From the NCBI GenBank assembly GCA_040387375.1, contig JAZKDW010000044.1, positions 1 to 40,245 on the forward strand: a stretch of DNA of 40,245 bases, in the 5' to 3' direction. The position numbers and the translations under genes are program-made. Positions within the stretch are counted from its first letter, which is position 1. Each line of letters begins with the position of its first letter. Below the pieces are notes generated by a model. The model worked only from the letters and a program-made list of their open reading frames with translations. It had not been told where the DNA came from and did no database searches. This stretch comes from JAZKDW01 sp040387375 (GTDB lineage Bacteria; Pseudomonadota; Gammaproteobacteria; Burkholderiales; Burkholderiaceae_D). Shown in pieces: positions 26,029 to 33,123 of the stretch.

Positions 26029-26661
26029 GTGAATAATTTCAGTCTCAAAACAAGCAAGATTGTCGCTCGTATCGCCAGTCTGGCCGCCGTCCTGATCATC
26101 AGCGGATGTGCTGGCAACCCTCCCGCTGTCATGCAGATGGACGCCCAGGCGCCCGCGCATGAATATCTGATCGGTCCAGGGGACAACATCAATATCAATG
26201 TCTGGCGCAATCCGGAAGTGTCCCAGACTGTCCCGGTGCGGCCTGACGGTAAAATCACCACACCGTTAGTGGAGGATTTACCAGCCAGCGGGAAAACGGC
26301 AACACAACTTGCTCGTGACATTGAAAAAGTACTCGGTAAATTCATTCAGCAACCAGTAGTCACGGTCATCGTGACCGGCTTTGTCGGCCCATATGGACAG
26401 CAGATCCGTGTCATTGGCCAAGCTGCCAAACCCCAAGCCCTGCCTTACCGTGAAGGCATGTCCCTGATGGATGTGCTGATCGCCGTTGGCGGCCTCGCCG
26501 AATTCGCTTCCGGTAACAAGGCAAGCATTGTTCGTACCACTGAAGGCAAACAGCAGCAAATTGGCGTCCGGCTGAATGACCTGATTAAAAAGGGTGATAT
26601 TTCGGCAAATATGTCGATGCGCCCGGGTGATGTGCTGATTATTCCGGAAAGCTTCTTCTGA
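26029..26661 (+). CDS. XrtA/PEP-CTERM exopolysaccharide export lipoprotein (Wza/EpsA-like, TIGR03027-like)
   Basis: This polysaccharide export protein of about 210 residues is an outer-membrane lipoprotein channel component. The signal peptide ends in a lipobox, LIISGC, with the lipidated Cys about residue 25. HEYLIGPGDNININVWRNPE begins the Poly_export domain, followed by VPVRPDGKITTPLVEDLPAS, and a SLBB-type domain (VRVIGQAAKPQALPYREGMS-like) leads to the PGDVLIIPESFF end. The GTG at 26029 is chosen because AGAGGAAA lies five bases upstream; a longer frame begins before it without a site. It is transcribed divergently from the rest of the export genes, whereas such genes usually lead the same operon. 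Confidence 0.92.
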   Translation: MNNFSLKTSKIVARIASLAAVLIISGCAGNPPAVMQMDAQAPAHEYLIGPGDNININVWRNPEVSQTVPVRPDGKITTPLVEDLPASGKTATQLARDIEKVLGKFIQQPVVTVIVTGFVGPYGQQIRVIGQAAKPQALPYREGMSLMDVLIAVGGLAEFASGNKASIVRTTEGKQQQIGVRLNDLIKKGDISANMSMRPGDVLIIPESFF

Positions 26662-26731
26662 TTTGAGGTGCGGGGAGGGATCGGGCTCTAAGTGCTGCAT
26701 TTTTTTAGTCGGGAGCTTTAATTCCAGATAT

Positions 26732-26772
26732 AAAAAAACCCGTGCTCCTGCGAAGGAAAGCACGGGTTTTTT
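26732..26772. terminator. Bidirectional intrinsic terminator
   Basis: A run of seven A, CCCGTGCT, a 12-base loop, AGCACGGG and a run of six T form an 8-bp GC-rich stem flanked by A and T tracts. It lies between the stop of the export gene (plus) and the stop of the protease gene (minus) and should end both transcripts. Confidence 0.9.
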
Positions 26773-26860
26773 GTTTTCAGAATGACCAGATATCCGCATT
26801 CAACAGACCGCGGTCATGAGCCCGGGCGATTGGTTTTATATGTCGCCGCCACGATTGCCT

Positions 26861-27637
26861 TCATTTTTTCCGATCCAGAAATGCGCGAATGAATACGCTT
26901 GGAATCGCATAGGTGATCCCGCTCGGATTGGAAAGGACATTTTCCTTGGTGTCCTTGATAAAAACTTTATTGATAATCCCGAAGACTTCCCCGGTTTCAG
27001 GATCATAAAGTGGACTGCCGCTGTTGCCTGGATAAGCGGTGCCGTCGAGCTGGAATACGCTGTAAGCGGAATTGCGCAGTTGTGCAATCATGTTCGGCGT
27101 CAGCTTTTGCGAGTGTAGTGCGGGTGAGCTGATAGGCGTGATCGAGGCAATCATGGTGCGATGGGTCACGTGATGGAATCCGAGCGCCATGCCAATTGGA
27201 AAACCGGTAAAAACCAGTGACCGGCCTTCCTTGACGATGCCGGAATCGCCTATTTTCAGGACGGGCAAGGGAGCGCCACTGATGTTCAGTTGCGCCAGAT
27301 CATGCTCGACATCCGTGTCGACGAGTGTGGCAGGCCTGAAATCGGTAGCGGCCCCTTTGCCCGTTATCACACCCATCACTTCATTGCTGCCGCCGGCGCC
27401 AATTGCCTTGACCACATGGGCGTTGGTAATAATGGTTTGTCCATTTCCGACTGCAAAACCTGTGCCTATGAAACGTAGCGCGGGGACACGCGTTTTTTCA
27501 TAACTGGCAATGCCGACTACCGACGGTTTGATGGTCTCGATTGTCTTTGAAATGTCGCTTGCCCATAGCGGCGAGGCGATAAACGATAGGAACAGAAAAT
27601 AAAAAATCGATCGGATTTGGTCGTGTGGAATACGCAT
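26861..27637 (-). CDS. Periplasmic trypsin-like serine protease, no PDZ domain
   Basis: This 258-residue S1-family (DegP-like fold) protease has a signal peptide (FYFLFLSFIASPLWASD). The catalytic triad is His74 (TNAHVV), Asp113 (EHDLAQL) and Ser206 (GNSGSP). The oxyanion region and LVFTGFPIGMALGFHHVTHR are also typical. It lacks PDZ domains, so it resembles a short house-cleaning or regulatory protease rather than DegP/DegS. It faces the export gene across a shared terminator and is divergent from the HPr-rel-A unit. A role in processing exported proteins of the locus is possible but unproven. The ATG has CAGGAC nearby. Confidence 0.88.
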   Translation of the reverse strand: MRIPHDQIRSIFYFLFLSFIASPLWASDISKTIETIKPSVVGIASYEKTRVPALRFIGTGFAVGNGQTIITNAHVVKAIGAGGSNEVMGVITGKGAATDFRPATLVDTDVEHDLAQLNISGAPLPVLKIGDSGIVKEGRSLVFTGFPIGMALGFHHVTHRTMIASITPISSPALHSQKLTPNMIAQLRNSAYSVFQLDGTAYPGNSGSPLYDPETGEVFGIINKVFIKDTKENVLSNPSGITYAIPSVFIRAFLDRKK

Positions 27638-27975
27638 AAGGTCCTGACATCGTGCTTTTCATGCAATTAAAAACCAGGCGGCACCTTTAATAATGCCGGG
27701 TTGAGCGATCAATATACCAAGGCATGTCCAAATTTGTTTTTGCTTAATGATGATAGGTTTTTGTGTGAATAAACTCAATACATGCCGATCAGAAGAATAA
27801 GCGCGTAATCGTAAGTTACAGTGCACATAATATGATCGTCCTTAATGATTGCTGAAAGTAACCGAAAGTACCCAGGAGTGACACGTCAATAGCAATAGCT
27901 GTTTATTTGACATCGTGGCCGGCTTGATCCATTAAAGTTTTTTGCGGGGATAGGAGCATAATTTTCCGAACGTTG

Positions 27976-27981
27976 TATAAT
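27976..27981 (+). promoter_or_regulatory. Perfect -10 hexamer upstream of the Tat-protein gene
   Basis: TATAAT occurs 134 bases before the ATG of the Tat-signal protein gene. The matching -35 region is poor, so an activator may be needed. The gap 27638-28114 holds nothing else I can name; a TTGACA at 27907-27912 has only a weak partner. Confidence 0.3.
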
Positions 27982-28114
27982 CGTGCATACATGTCTTTGC
28001 AATTATTGAAATTTGTGATACCGGTTTTTGACATGCGCCTGGCTTGTTATGGGATTTTCTCGTAACCGGAGTGCGAAATTCAGTTACGTAAGCACGCGTA
28101 AAAGGGAATGCGAA

Positions 28115-28690
28115 ATGAATAACAATAAAGAACAAAATACCAATTCTGACGAAACGTCCGCGCACGACATGGTCGTGAAACAGGGGTTGCGCAATGCGTC
28201 GCGCCGGCGGTTTACCAAATCGGGTCTGGCCGCATCGGGTGTGATCATGACGCTCGCAAGCAAACCTGTTTTGGGAGATGTCGTCTGCACCTCGCCATCC
28301 GGTTTTTTGTCCGTCGATACCAGCACGCATGGTCCCGCTCCGGTTTGCCTTGGAAGATCACCCGGCTACTGGAAAAACCATGTATCGAACTGGCCGATTG
28401 GCACCGATACCAAATTTTCCCGTATCTTCACATGCTCCCCAAATTCCAATTATAAAGACGTGACGATGCTTGATCTGCTTGATCCTCAGAAGTATGACAA
28501 ACATGGACTGGGCAGGCATCTGGTAGCCGCGTACCTGAATGCAGAAATGAAATGGACGCCTTTCCTGCCGACGGAAAATATTGTTGCCATGTTTACAGAA
28601 TGCCAGTCTCCCGGATATTACAAACCGACGGCAACGGTGCAATGGACTCCGGCTGAAGTTGTCGAATACATTTCTTCCACGCAGGCATAG
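28115..28690 (+). CDS. Tat-exported protein with SPGYWKNH motif, first gene of the HPr-rel-A unit
   Basis: This 191-residue protein is predicted to be exported folded. SRRRFTK (29-35) fits the twin-arginine consensus and is followed by a hydrophobic segment (about 36-48). The mature part contains GRSPGYWKNHVSNWP (80-94), GRHLVAAYLNAEMKW (133-147) and four cysteines (58, 78, 107, 163). SPGYWKNH followed by an (L/Q)(L/H)(V/I)AA.LNA block is, as I recall, shared by a widespread group of secreted bacterial proteins of unknown function. AAGGGAA precedes the ATG. It lies 34 bases ahead of the PqqD-like gene, which makes it a candidate partner or substrate of that system. No PEP-CTERM tail is present. 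Confidence 0.8.
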   Translation: MNNNKEQNTNSDETSAHDMVVKQGLRNASRRRFTKSGLAASGVIMTLASKPVLGDVVCTSPSGFLSVDTSTHGPAPVCLGRSPGYWKNHVSNWPIGTDTKFSRIFTCSPNSNYKDVTMLDLLDPQKYDKHGLGRHLVAAYLNAEMKWTPFLPTENIVAMFTECQSPGYYKPTATVQWTPAEVVEYISSTQA

Positions 28691-28724
28691 TGAACGGTAA
28701 AGCGGTTTCCATTATTCCAGCGGG

Positions 28725-29009
28725 TTGAACTTGGCTTCGATATGGCATGCGCTGCCTGGGCATGCGCTCGAATGCCACGCATGGAATGACGAGTTCGTTT
28801 TTTATAACGGCTTGTCCGGGATGACCCACATACTTGGTCCACTCGCGGCACAGATGATTTTCCTGCTGCAGGAATCATCTCTCGACTCACTCTCGCTGGT
28901 AAATTCACTCACACTCAATTCTGAAAGCCCTGTTGAGGCTGACGATTTGCAGCAGGTTGAAGAGATTCTGTCCGAGCTTCATTCGCTGGCATTGATAGAG
29001 CGTTCCTGA
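28725..29009 (+). CDS. PqqD-like protein, HPr-rel-A system
   Basis: This protein of about 94 residues has the PqqD winged-helix pattern (WNDEFVFYNGLSGMTHILGP, then a helical acidic half with LQQVEEILSELHSLALIE), as in the HPr-rel-A PqqD family. PqqD-like domains bind leader peptides in RiPP systems, but the peptide recognised here, if any, is unknown. No ATG lies in frame near the 5' end. TTG at 28725, or more likely TTG at 28731 (better spaced from AGCGGG), must serve as the start. The stop is two bases from the kinase gene start, so they form one unit. Confidence 0.82.
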   Translation: MNLASIWHALPGHALECHAWNDEFVFYNGLSGMTHILGPLAAQMIFLLQESSLDSLSLVNSLTLNSESPVEADDLQQVEEILSELHSLALIERS

Positions 29010-29011
29010 CT

Positions 29012-29932
29012 TTGAATCTTTCAGAATTAACTTCATCCGATTTCCTGTCCCGGATCAAGGGAGACGGAATAGTCCTCCAGACTGGCGCTTTCATTACGCG
29101 CTTGCAGACGTCGATTCCGGCTGTAATCGATGGCATACGCCTGCTCTATTCGGACTATGCGCTGGTGGAGGACAAGTCTTACGCTGATTTCCATGTGAGT
29201 CTTCAATATCCGTCCAATGCAAGGCGCTGGTTCAAGCCCCAGGCGCTTTTTCTGTTCGACGGCTTTGCGCCTTTTGCGCCGATGCCGCTCGATCACGCGT
29301 TTCCGGTGTTCGAATGGGGCCTTAACTGGTGTGTCTCCAGCCACGCCCATCGTTACCTGATCATTCATGCGGCCGTGATGGAAAAGGATGGGCGGGCTGT
29401 CGTGATGCCGGCGCCGCCTGGCTCAGGCAAGAGCACACTCTGTGCCGCGCTGGTCAGCCGGGGATGGCGATTGCTGTCGGATGAGCTGACGTTGATCAGT
29501 ACCAGCGACGGCAGAATTTTCCCGATGCCGCGGCCGATCAGTTTAAAGAACCAATCCATCGAGATCATGCAAAATTTTGCGCCCGAGGCAACCTTCAGCA
29601 GGAAGGTGGCTGATACGATCAAGGGCACGGTCGCGCACATGAAGGCGCCCGCGGAGAGCGTTTTGCGTTCTTCGGAAGCGGTGCGTTGCGCATGGATAGT
29701 CTTCCCGAAATACGAAGCCGGCAGCGCACCCCGTCTGGAAAGCGTCCCGCAGTCGCGGGCATTCATGCGGGTTGCCGATAACGCATTCAATTACAGCATG
29801 CTTGGCGTCCATGGTTTCAGGGCGCTGGCAGGTGTGATCGACTCCTCTCTTTGTTATGATTTTACGTACAGTAATCTCGAAGACGCGATCGACATCTTTT
29901 CCACGCTGAAGCCACGGGATGCGGCATTGTGA
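29012..29932 (+). CDS. HprK-related kinase A (HPr-rel-A system)
   Basis: This 306-residue P-loop kinase is related to the C-terminal domain of HPr kinase/phosphorylase. APPGSGKST (134-142) is Walker A, LLSDELT (154-160) holds the Asp-Glu of the HprK-type Walker B, and HAAVMEKDGRAVVMPAP is the characteristic strand before the P-loop. It would phosphorylate a Ser or a small molecule; the substrate is unknown and no HPr gene is in the window. The start is a TTG (29012). The PqqD-like gene ends two bases before it, and the stop overlaps the next gene's GTG (GTGA). Confidence 0.88.
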   Translation: MNLSELTSSDFLSRIKGDGIVLQTGAFITRLQTSIPAVIDGIRLLYSDYALVEDKSYADFHVSLQYPSNARRWFKPQALFLFDGFAPFAPMPLDHAFPVFEWGLNWCVSSHAHRYLIIHAAVMEKDGRAVVMPAPPGSGKSTLCAALVSRGWRLLSDELTLISTSDGRIFPMPRPISLKNQSIEIMQNFAPEATFSRKVADTIKGTVAHMKAPAESVLRSSEAVRCAWIVFPKYEAGSAPRLESVPQSRAFMRVADNAFNYSMLGVHGFRALAGVIDSSLCYDFTYSNLEDAIDIFSTLKPRDAAL

Positions 29933-31005
29933 CGCGGCGCGGTCTCTTGCTTCAGGTTCTGAGCCAACCCGGTCTCATGGCGTCCTTGAGTCTTGCTGAC
30001 TGGGATCTGCTGTTGCGGCAGGCGCGACGCGCCAACCTGCTCGCACGTCTGTATGGCCTGGCGGAAGAATTCGGCCTGCTCGACAGCATGCGCGCGCAAG
30101 CGCGAGAACATTTGCAATGGTCGCGGTTTATCCCGGAAAGGCACGCGCAAGCGGTCAATTGGGAAGTAACACTGATCCGCAAGGCGTTGGCAACCGTCGG
30201 CGAGCCAGTTGTCCTTCTGAAAGGGGCGGCCTATGTGATGGCAAAATTGCCGCCATCCAAAGGACGCCTGTTCGCCGATATCGATATCCTGGTGCCGAAG
30301 GGCAGCCTCGATGCAGTGGAAGCCGCCCTCATGCTGCACGGCTGGGCAGGGACCCTGGAGGATCAATACGATCAGCATTATTACCGTACGTGGATGCATG
30401 AGTTGCCACCCATGCAGCACATGCAGCGCTTGACGGTAATTGATGTGCACCATGCGATCCTGCCTGAAACGGCGTCCAGCCATCCTGACACCGCTAAACT
30501 GTTAGCCGCCGCCATTCCAGTGGACGGTCATGACGATCTGAAAGTGCTGGCGCCGACCGATATGGTTTTACACAGCGCGGCGCATCTGTTTCATGAAGGT
30601 GAACTGGAGCAGGGGCTGCGCGATCTGGTTGATCTCGATAGCCTTTTAAGGCACTTCGGCGGCACGCCGGATTTCTGGCAAGATCTGGTGCTCCGGGCGC
30701 GCGCGCTTGAACTGACGAGACCCTTGTTTTACGCTACCCGGTATTGCTCCCAATTTCTGCAAACGCCCATTCCCGCCTCTGCGATGGAAGGCATCAGTGT
30801 TTATGGTCCGGCCGCGCTGACACTGGCGCTGATGGACAAACTGTATTCGCGCGCGCTGATGCCCAACCATGCAAGTTGTTCGGACCGGTTGACAGGCCCG
30901 GCACGGCACGCGTTATATATCCGCGCGAACTGGCTTCGCATGCCGCCCTTGCTATTGGCAAAACATTTGTTCCACAAAGCATTCATTTCTCCACGTAAAA
31001 AATGA
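29929..31005 (+). CDS. Nucleotidyltransferase family protein (NTP_transf_5-like), HPr-rel-A unit
   Basis: This 358-residue protein belongs to the uncharacterised nucleotidyltransferase family. VVLLKGAAY (94-102) and LFADIDILVPK (114-124) carry the lysine and the paired aspartates (Asp117, Asp119) that bind metal in Pol-beta-type nucleotidyltransferases. IDVHHAI and DMVLHSAAHLFHEG are further family blocks. It might nucleotidylate a protein, peptide or sugar. Close relatives occur beside HprK-like kinases and PqqD-like proteins in several peptide-modification clusters. It starts with GTG, coupled to the kinase gene by a 4-base overlap, and is the last gene of the unit. Confidence 0.82.
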   Translation: MTRRGLLLQVLSQPGLMASLSLADWDLLLRQARRANLLARLYGLAEEFGLLDSMRAQAREHLQWSRFIPERHAQAVNWEVTLIRKALATVGEPVVLLKGAAYVMAKLPPSKGRLFADIDILVPKGSLDAVEAALMLHGWAGTLEDQYDQHYYRTWMHELPPMQHMQRLTVIDVHHAILPETASSHPDTAKLLAAAIPVDGHDDLKVLAPTDMVLHSAAHLFHEGELEQGLRDLVDLDSLLRHFGGTPDFWQDLVLRARALELTRPLFYATRYCSQFLQTPIPASAMEGISVYGPAALTLALMDKLYSRALMPNHASCSDRLTGPARHALYIRANWLRMPPLLLAKHLFHKAFISPRKK

Positions 31006-31009
31006 CCTG

Positions 31010-31045
31010 AATTTCATGCTGTCGCTGATTTTCAGCACAGAAATT
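31010..31045 (+). terminator. 3' stem-loop after the HPr-rel-A unit
   Basis: AATTTC-a-TGCTG pairs with CAGCA-ca-GAAATT around an 11-base loop, five bases after the stop of the nucleotidyltransferase gene. There is no T-run, so it may stabilise the transcript end rather than terminate it. Confidence 0.35.
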
Positions 31046-31121
31046 TGTGACAGGATGATTGTTTTGCTGCATTGCAATGTCGAAATAATTTACACAGGGC
31101 AATTTCAAAAAAGTTAATTCA

Positions 31122-31135
31122 TTGATTTTAATCAA
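31122..31135. promoter_or_regulatory. FNR/ANR-type box
   Basis: TTGATTTTAATCAA is an exact match to the FNR/ANR consensus TTGAT-N4-ATCAA. Its centre lies about 43 bases upstream of the start site predicted from the sigma-54 element, a class II-like position. Whether the host uses an FNR homologue here is inference. Confidence 0.5.
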
Positions 31136-31145
31136 TATTTATTTT

Positions 31146-31161
31146 GGGCACGAAAAATGCT
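31146..31161 (+). promoter_or_regulatory. Sigma-54 (RpoN) -24/-12 promoter candidate
   Basis: GGGCACGAAAAATGCT has GG at 31147-31148 and GC at 31159-31160, the required 12-base spacing, with the -24 block GGCACG matching consensus and the -12 block ATGCT close to TTGCW. Transcription would start near 31172 and read toward the small HTH/membrane protein gene, leaving a leader of about 220 bases. The locus encodes PrsR, a sigma-54-dependent activator, which supports the call. Confidence 0.6.
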
Positions 31162-31310
31162 TAATGTCATCAGATATTGAATGAAGTAGCGGGAAGTAAA
31201 ACGGGGGGGTCCGATGCGAATGATGCGACGTAAGGTCAAACCAGGTTACCACTGTCAGTGACCATGCGTGCAGCAATGAGCAATTCGCCGGCAACTCCGT
31301 TATTCTCATT

Positions 31311-31326
31311 CCCCGCTACGGCGGGG
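31311..31326 (+). other. GC-rich hairpin in the leader of the HTH/membrane protein gene
   Basis: CCCCGC-TACG-GCGGGG is a 6-bp perfect stem with a tetraloop, about 70 bases before the start codon and inside the predicted sigma-54 transcript. It may be a regulatory or transcript-stability element. No known riboswitch fold was recognised around it. Confidence 0.4.
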
Positions 31327-31394
31327 TTGTCACTTCTGGGATCATATTAATACCGAGGCTCCATGTCAGTTATCGCATCGAATGGAAGAAATCA

Positions 31395-31787
31395 ATGAAC
31401 ATGCAGACGCTTGCTCCAAAAAATACTTATGACCCCAATCGGCTGCTGGATGCACTCAAAGGCATACTCAGCCTGGAAAGCGATATGGCGCTTTCGAATG
31501 CACTCGAAGTGCCGCCGCTGGTCATCAGTCAGATTCGCCACCGGGGATTTCCCGTCAGTGCCTCGATCCTGATCCGCATGCATGACGTCAGCCGGCTCAG
31601 CGTGCGCGAACTGCGCGATCTGATGGGAGATAGGCGCAAGCAAATCCGCACCAGTTATGACCTGGCGTTTGTGCCGCCGCCGGACAGGCAGGTAAACCCG
31701 GTTCAAAAATCCCGGCTCCATTTGCTTTTCGTCTATACCGCGGTGGCGGCAATTTGCGCGATGATCGTTTATAAATTCTTGATTTGA
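31395..31787 (+). CDS. Small HTH-like protein with a C-terminal membrane helix
   Basis: This 130-residue protein belongs to a group I remember as common in Burkholderiales and without known function. Residues about 14-80 (YDPNRLLDALKGILSLESDM, ALEVPPLVISQIRHRGFPVS, MHDVSRLSVRELRDLMGDRR) resemble an XRE/Cro-type helix-turn-helix. A linker follows, and then one hydrophobic helix (HLLFVYTAVAAICAMIVYKF) at the end. A membrane-tethered DNA-binding or adaptor protein is possible. The ATG has GGAAGAA upstream. It is preceded by an FNR-type box, a sigma-54-type promoter and a hairpin. It lies 150 bases ahead of galE, in the same direction. Confidence 0.75.
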   Translation: MNMQTLAPKNTYDPNRLLDALKGILSLESDMALSNALEVPPLVISQIRHRGFPVSASILIRMHDVSRLSVRELRDLMGDRRKQIRTSYDLAFVPPPDRQVNPVQKSRLHLLFVYTAVAAICAMIVYKFLI

Positions 31788-31940
31788 ACCATCCTGGTTT
31801 GCTGGCGTGGCAGCTGAAGTGCATGCAAGGGCGTTGCCCGGGGTGCAAGCTGCTGCAACGGGAAACCGTGCGATGCCGTAAAGCCGGATCAGGCGATTTA
31901 TGGCATGCTGTCGCGATACTTCATACACTAAAATAAATCC

Positions 31941-32960
31941 ATGCCAAAAAAAATCCTGGTCACCGGTGCGGCCGGCTATATCGGTTCGCATACCTGCGTC
32001 GAATTGCTGCAGGCTGGCTACGATGTGGTTGCACTGGATAACCTGAGTAACAGTTCGCGTGAGTCCATCTCGCGCGTGGAAAAGATCACCGGCAAATCCA
32101 TCCCTTTTCATGAAGCCGATGTGCGTGAGCGCAGCAGCCTGGATGCCATATTGCGCGCGCATCCAATTGATGCCGCCATTCATTTTGCCGGGCTGAAGGC
32201 AGTCGGCGAGTCGGTCGCCAAACCGCTCTTGTATTTCGATAACAACGTGACGGGCACCGTCGTGTTGCTGCAGGCGCTGGCGGATGCCGGCGTCAAGCGA
32301 TTTGTGTTCAGTTCGTCGGCTACGGTCTATGGCGATCCGGAATCGCTGCCGCTCAAGGAATCGGCGCGGCTTTCCGTCACCAATCCCTATGGCCGCTCCA
32401 AGCTGATGGTCGAGGAGATCCTGGAGGACCTGAGGCTGGCCGATGCGGAATGGAACCTTGGCGTTTTGCGTTATTTCAATCCGGTCGGTGCGCATGAATC
32501 CGGCACGATCGGTGAAGATCCGGCGGACGTTCCCAATAACCTGATGCCGTTCGTCGCCCAGGTTGCGGGCGGACGCAGGCCGACCTTGTCCATCTTCGGT
32601 AATGATTATCCGACTGTCGACGGCACCGGCGTGCGTGACTATATCCATGTCGTCGATCTCGCGCGTGGCCATGTCGCCGCCCTGAACCGACTGTTCTCGA
32701 CCCATGGCAGCTACACGGTCAACCTCGGCACCGGTCGCGGTTATAGCGTCATGCAGCTTGTAAAAGCCTTTGAAGCGGCCAGCGGGTGCACGATCCAGTA
32801 TGAAATCGGCCCACGCCGGCCGGGCGATATTGCCAGCTGTTATGCGGCGCCCGATGCTGCGCGCGAATTGCTGGGCTGGGTGGCGGAAAAAACCCTGGAT
32901 GAAATGTGTGCGGACCACTGGCGCTGGCAGCGCCAGAATCCGCAAGGTTATCGCGCGTAG
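31941..32960 (+). CDS. galE: UDP-glucose 4-epimerase
   Basis: This 339-residue short-chain dehydrogenase-type epimerase interconverts UDP-glucose and UDP-galactose. It has the NAD-binding TGAAGYIGSH (8-17), FSSSATVYG (123-131) with the catalytic Ser, and Tyr150-x3-Lys154 (NPYGRSK). LRYFNPVGAHESG and the C-terminal RRPGDIASCYA are typical of GalE. It can supply UDP-Gal for the exopolysaccharide or serve lipopolysaccharide synthesis. There is no Shine-Dalgarno sequence: TACACT, a possible -10, lies only 12 bases before the ATG, so the message may be nearly leaderless. It is convergent with prsR, with a REP-type repeat pair between them. Confidence 0.95.
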   Translation: MPKKILVTGAAGYIGSHTCVELLQAGYDVVALDNLSNSSRESISRVEKITGKSIPFHEADVRERSSLDAILRAHPIDAAIHFAGLKAVGESVAKPLLYFDNNVTGTVVLLQALADAGVKRFVFSSSATVYGDPESLPLKESARLSVTNPYGRSKLMVEEILEDLRLADAEWNLGVLRYFNPVGAHESGTIGEDPADVPNNLMPFVAQVAGGRRPTLSIFGNDYPTVDGTGVRDYIHVVDLARGHVAALNRLFSTHGSYTVNLGTGRGYSVMQLVKAFEAASGCTIQYEIGPRRPGDIASCYAAPDAARELLGWVAEKTLDEMCADHWRWQRQNPQGYRA

Positions 32961-32993
32961 GCGGGGCGCTCAGCGCAGATTCGTGGGGTGGGG

Positions 32994-33096
32994 TTCGTAG
33001 GGTGGAAAAGCGCCAGCGCCTTCCACCATGTTCGATCACGGATAGCAATTGCGAATGCTGAATGGTGGAAGGCGCTCCGCTTTTCCACCCTACGAA
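32994..33096. repeat. Inverted pair of REP-like palindromes (REPIN-like)
   Basis: TTCGTAGGGTGGAAAAGCG (32994-33012) and its reverse complement (33078-33096) are the outer parts of two 36-37-base units that are almost identical in inverted order. Each unit also folds on itself through GGTGGAA and TTCCACC. The pair fills the gap between the convergent galE and prsR genes and could end transcription from both sides. A third, more divergent unit is at the right edge of the window. Confidence 0.75.
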
Positions 33097-33123
33097 ATTT
33101 GCGGAATCAGCAGGGTTATCGCG

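Noticed and set aside
31214..31261. A 15-codon frame (MRMMRRKVKPGYHCQ) downstream of the sigma-54 element
   Set aside because: There is no convincing ribosome site and it is too short to judge; kept only as part of the leader finding.
31200..31394. Possible c-di-GMP (GEMM) or other riboswitch in the leader
   Set aside because: A GGTCAAACC...GGTTACC stretch recalls GEMM, but the conserved core and tetraloop-receptor parts are not there.
31392..32945. A 517-codon open frame on the minus strand opposite galE and the HTH/membrane gene
   Set aside because: It spans two clear plus-strand genes, has low-complexity Arg/His/Gln-rich composition and no family motif; it is a codon-bias shadow.
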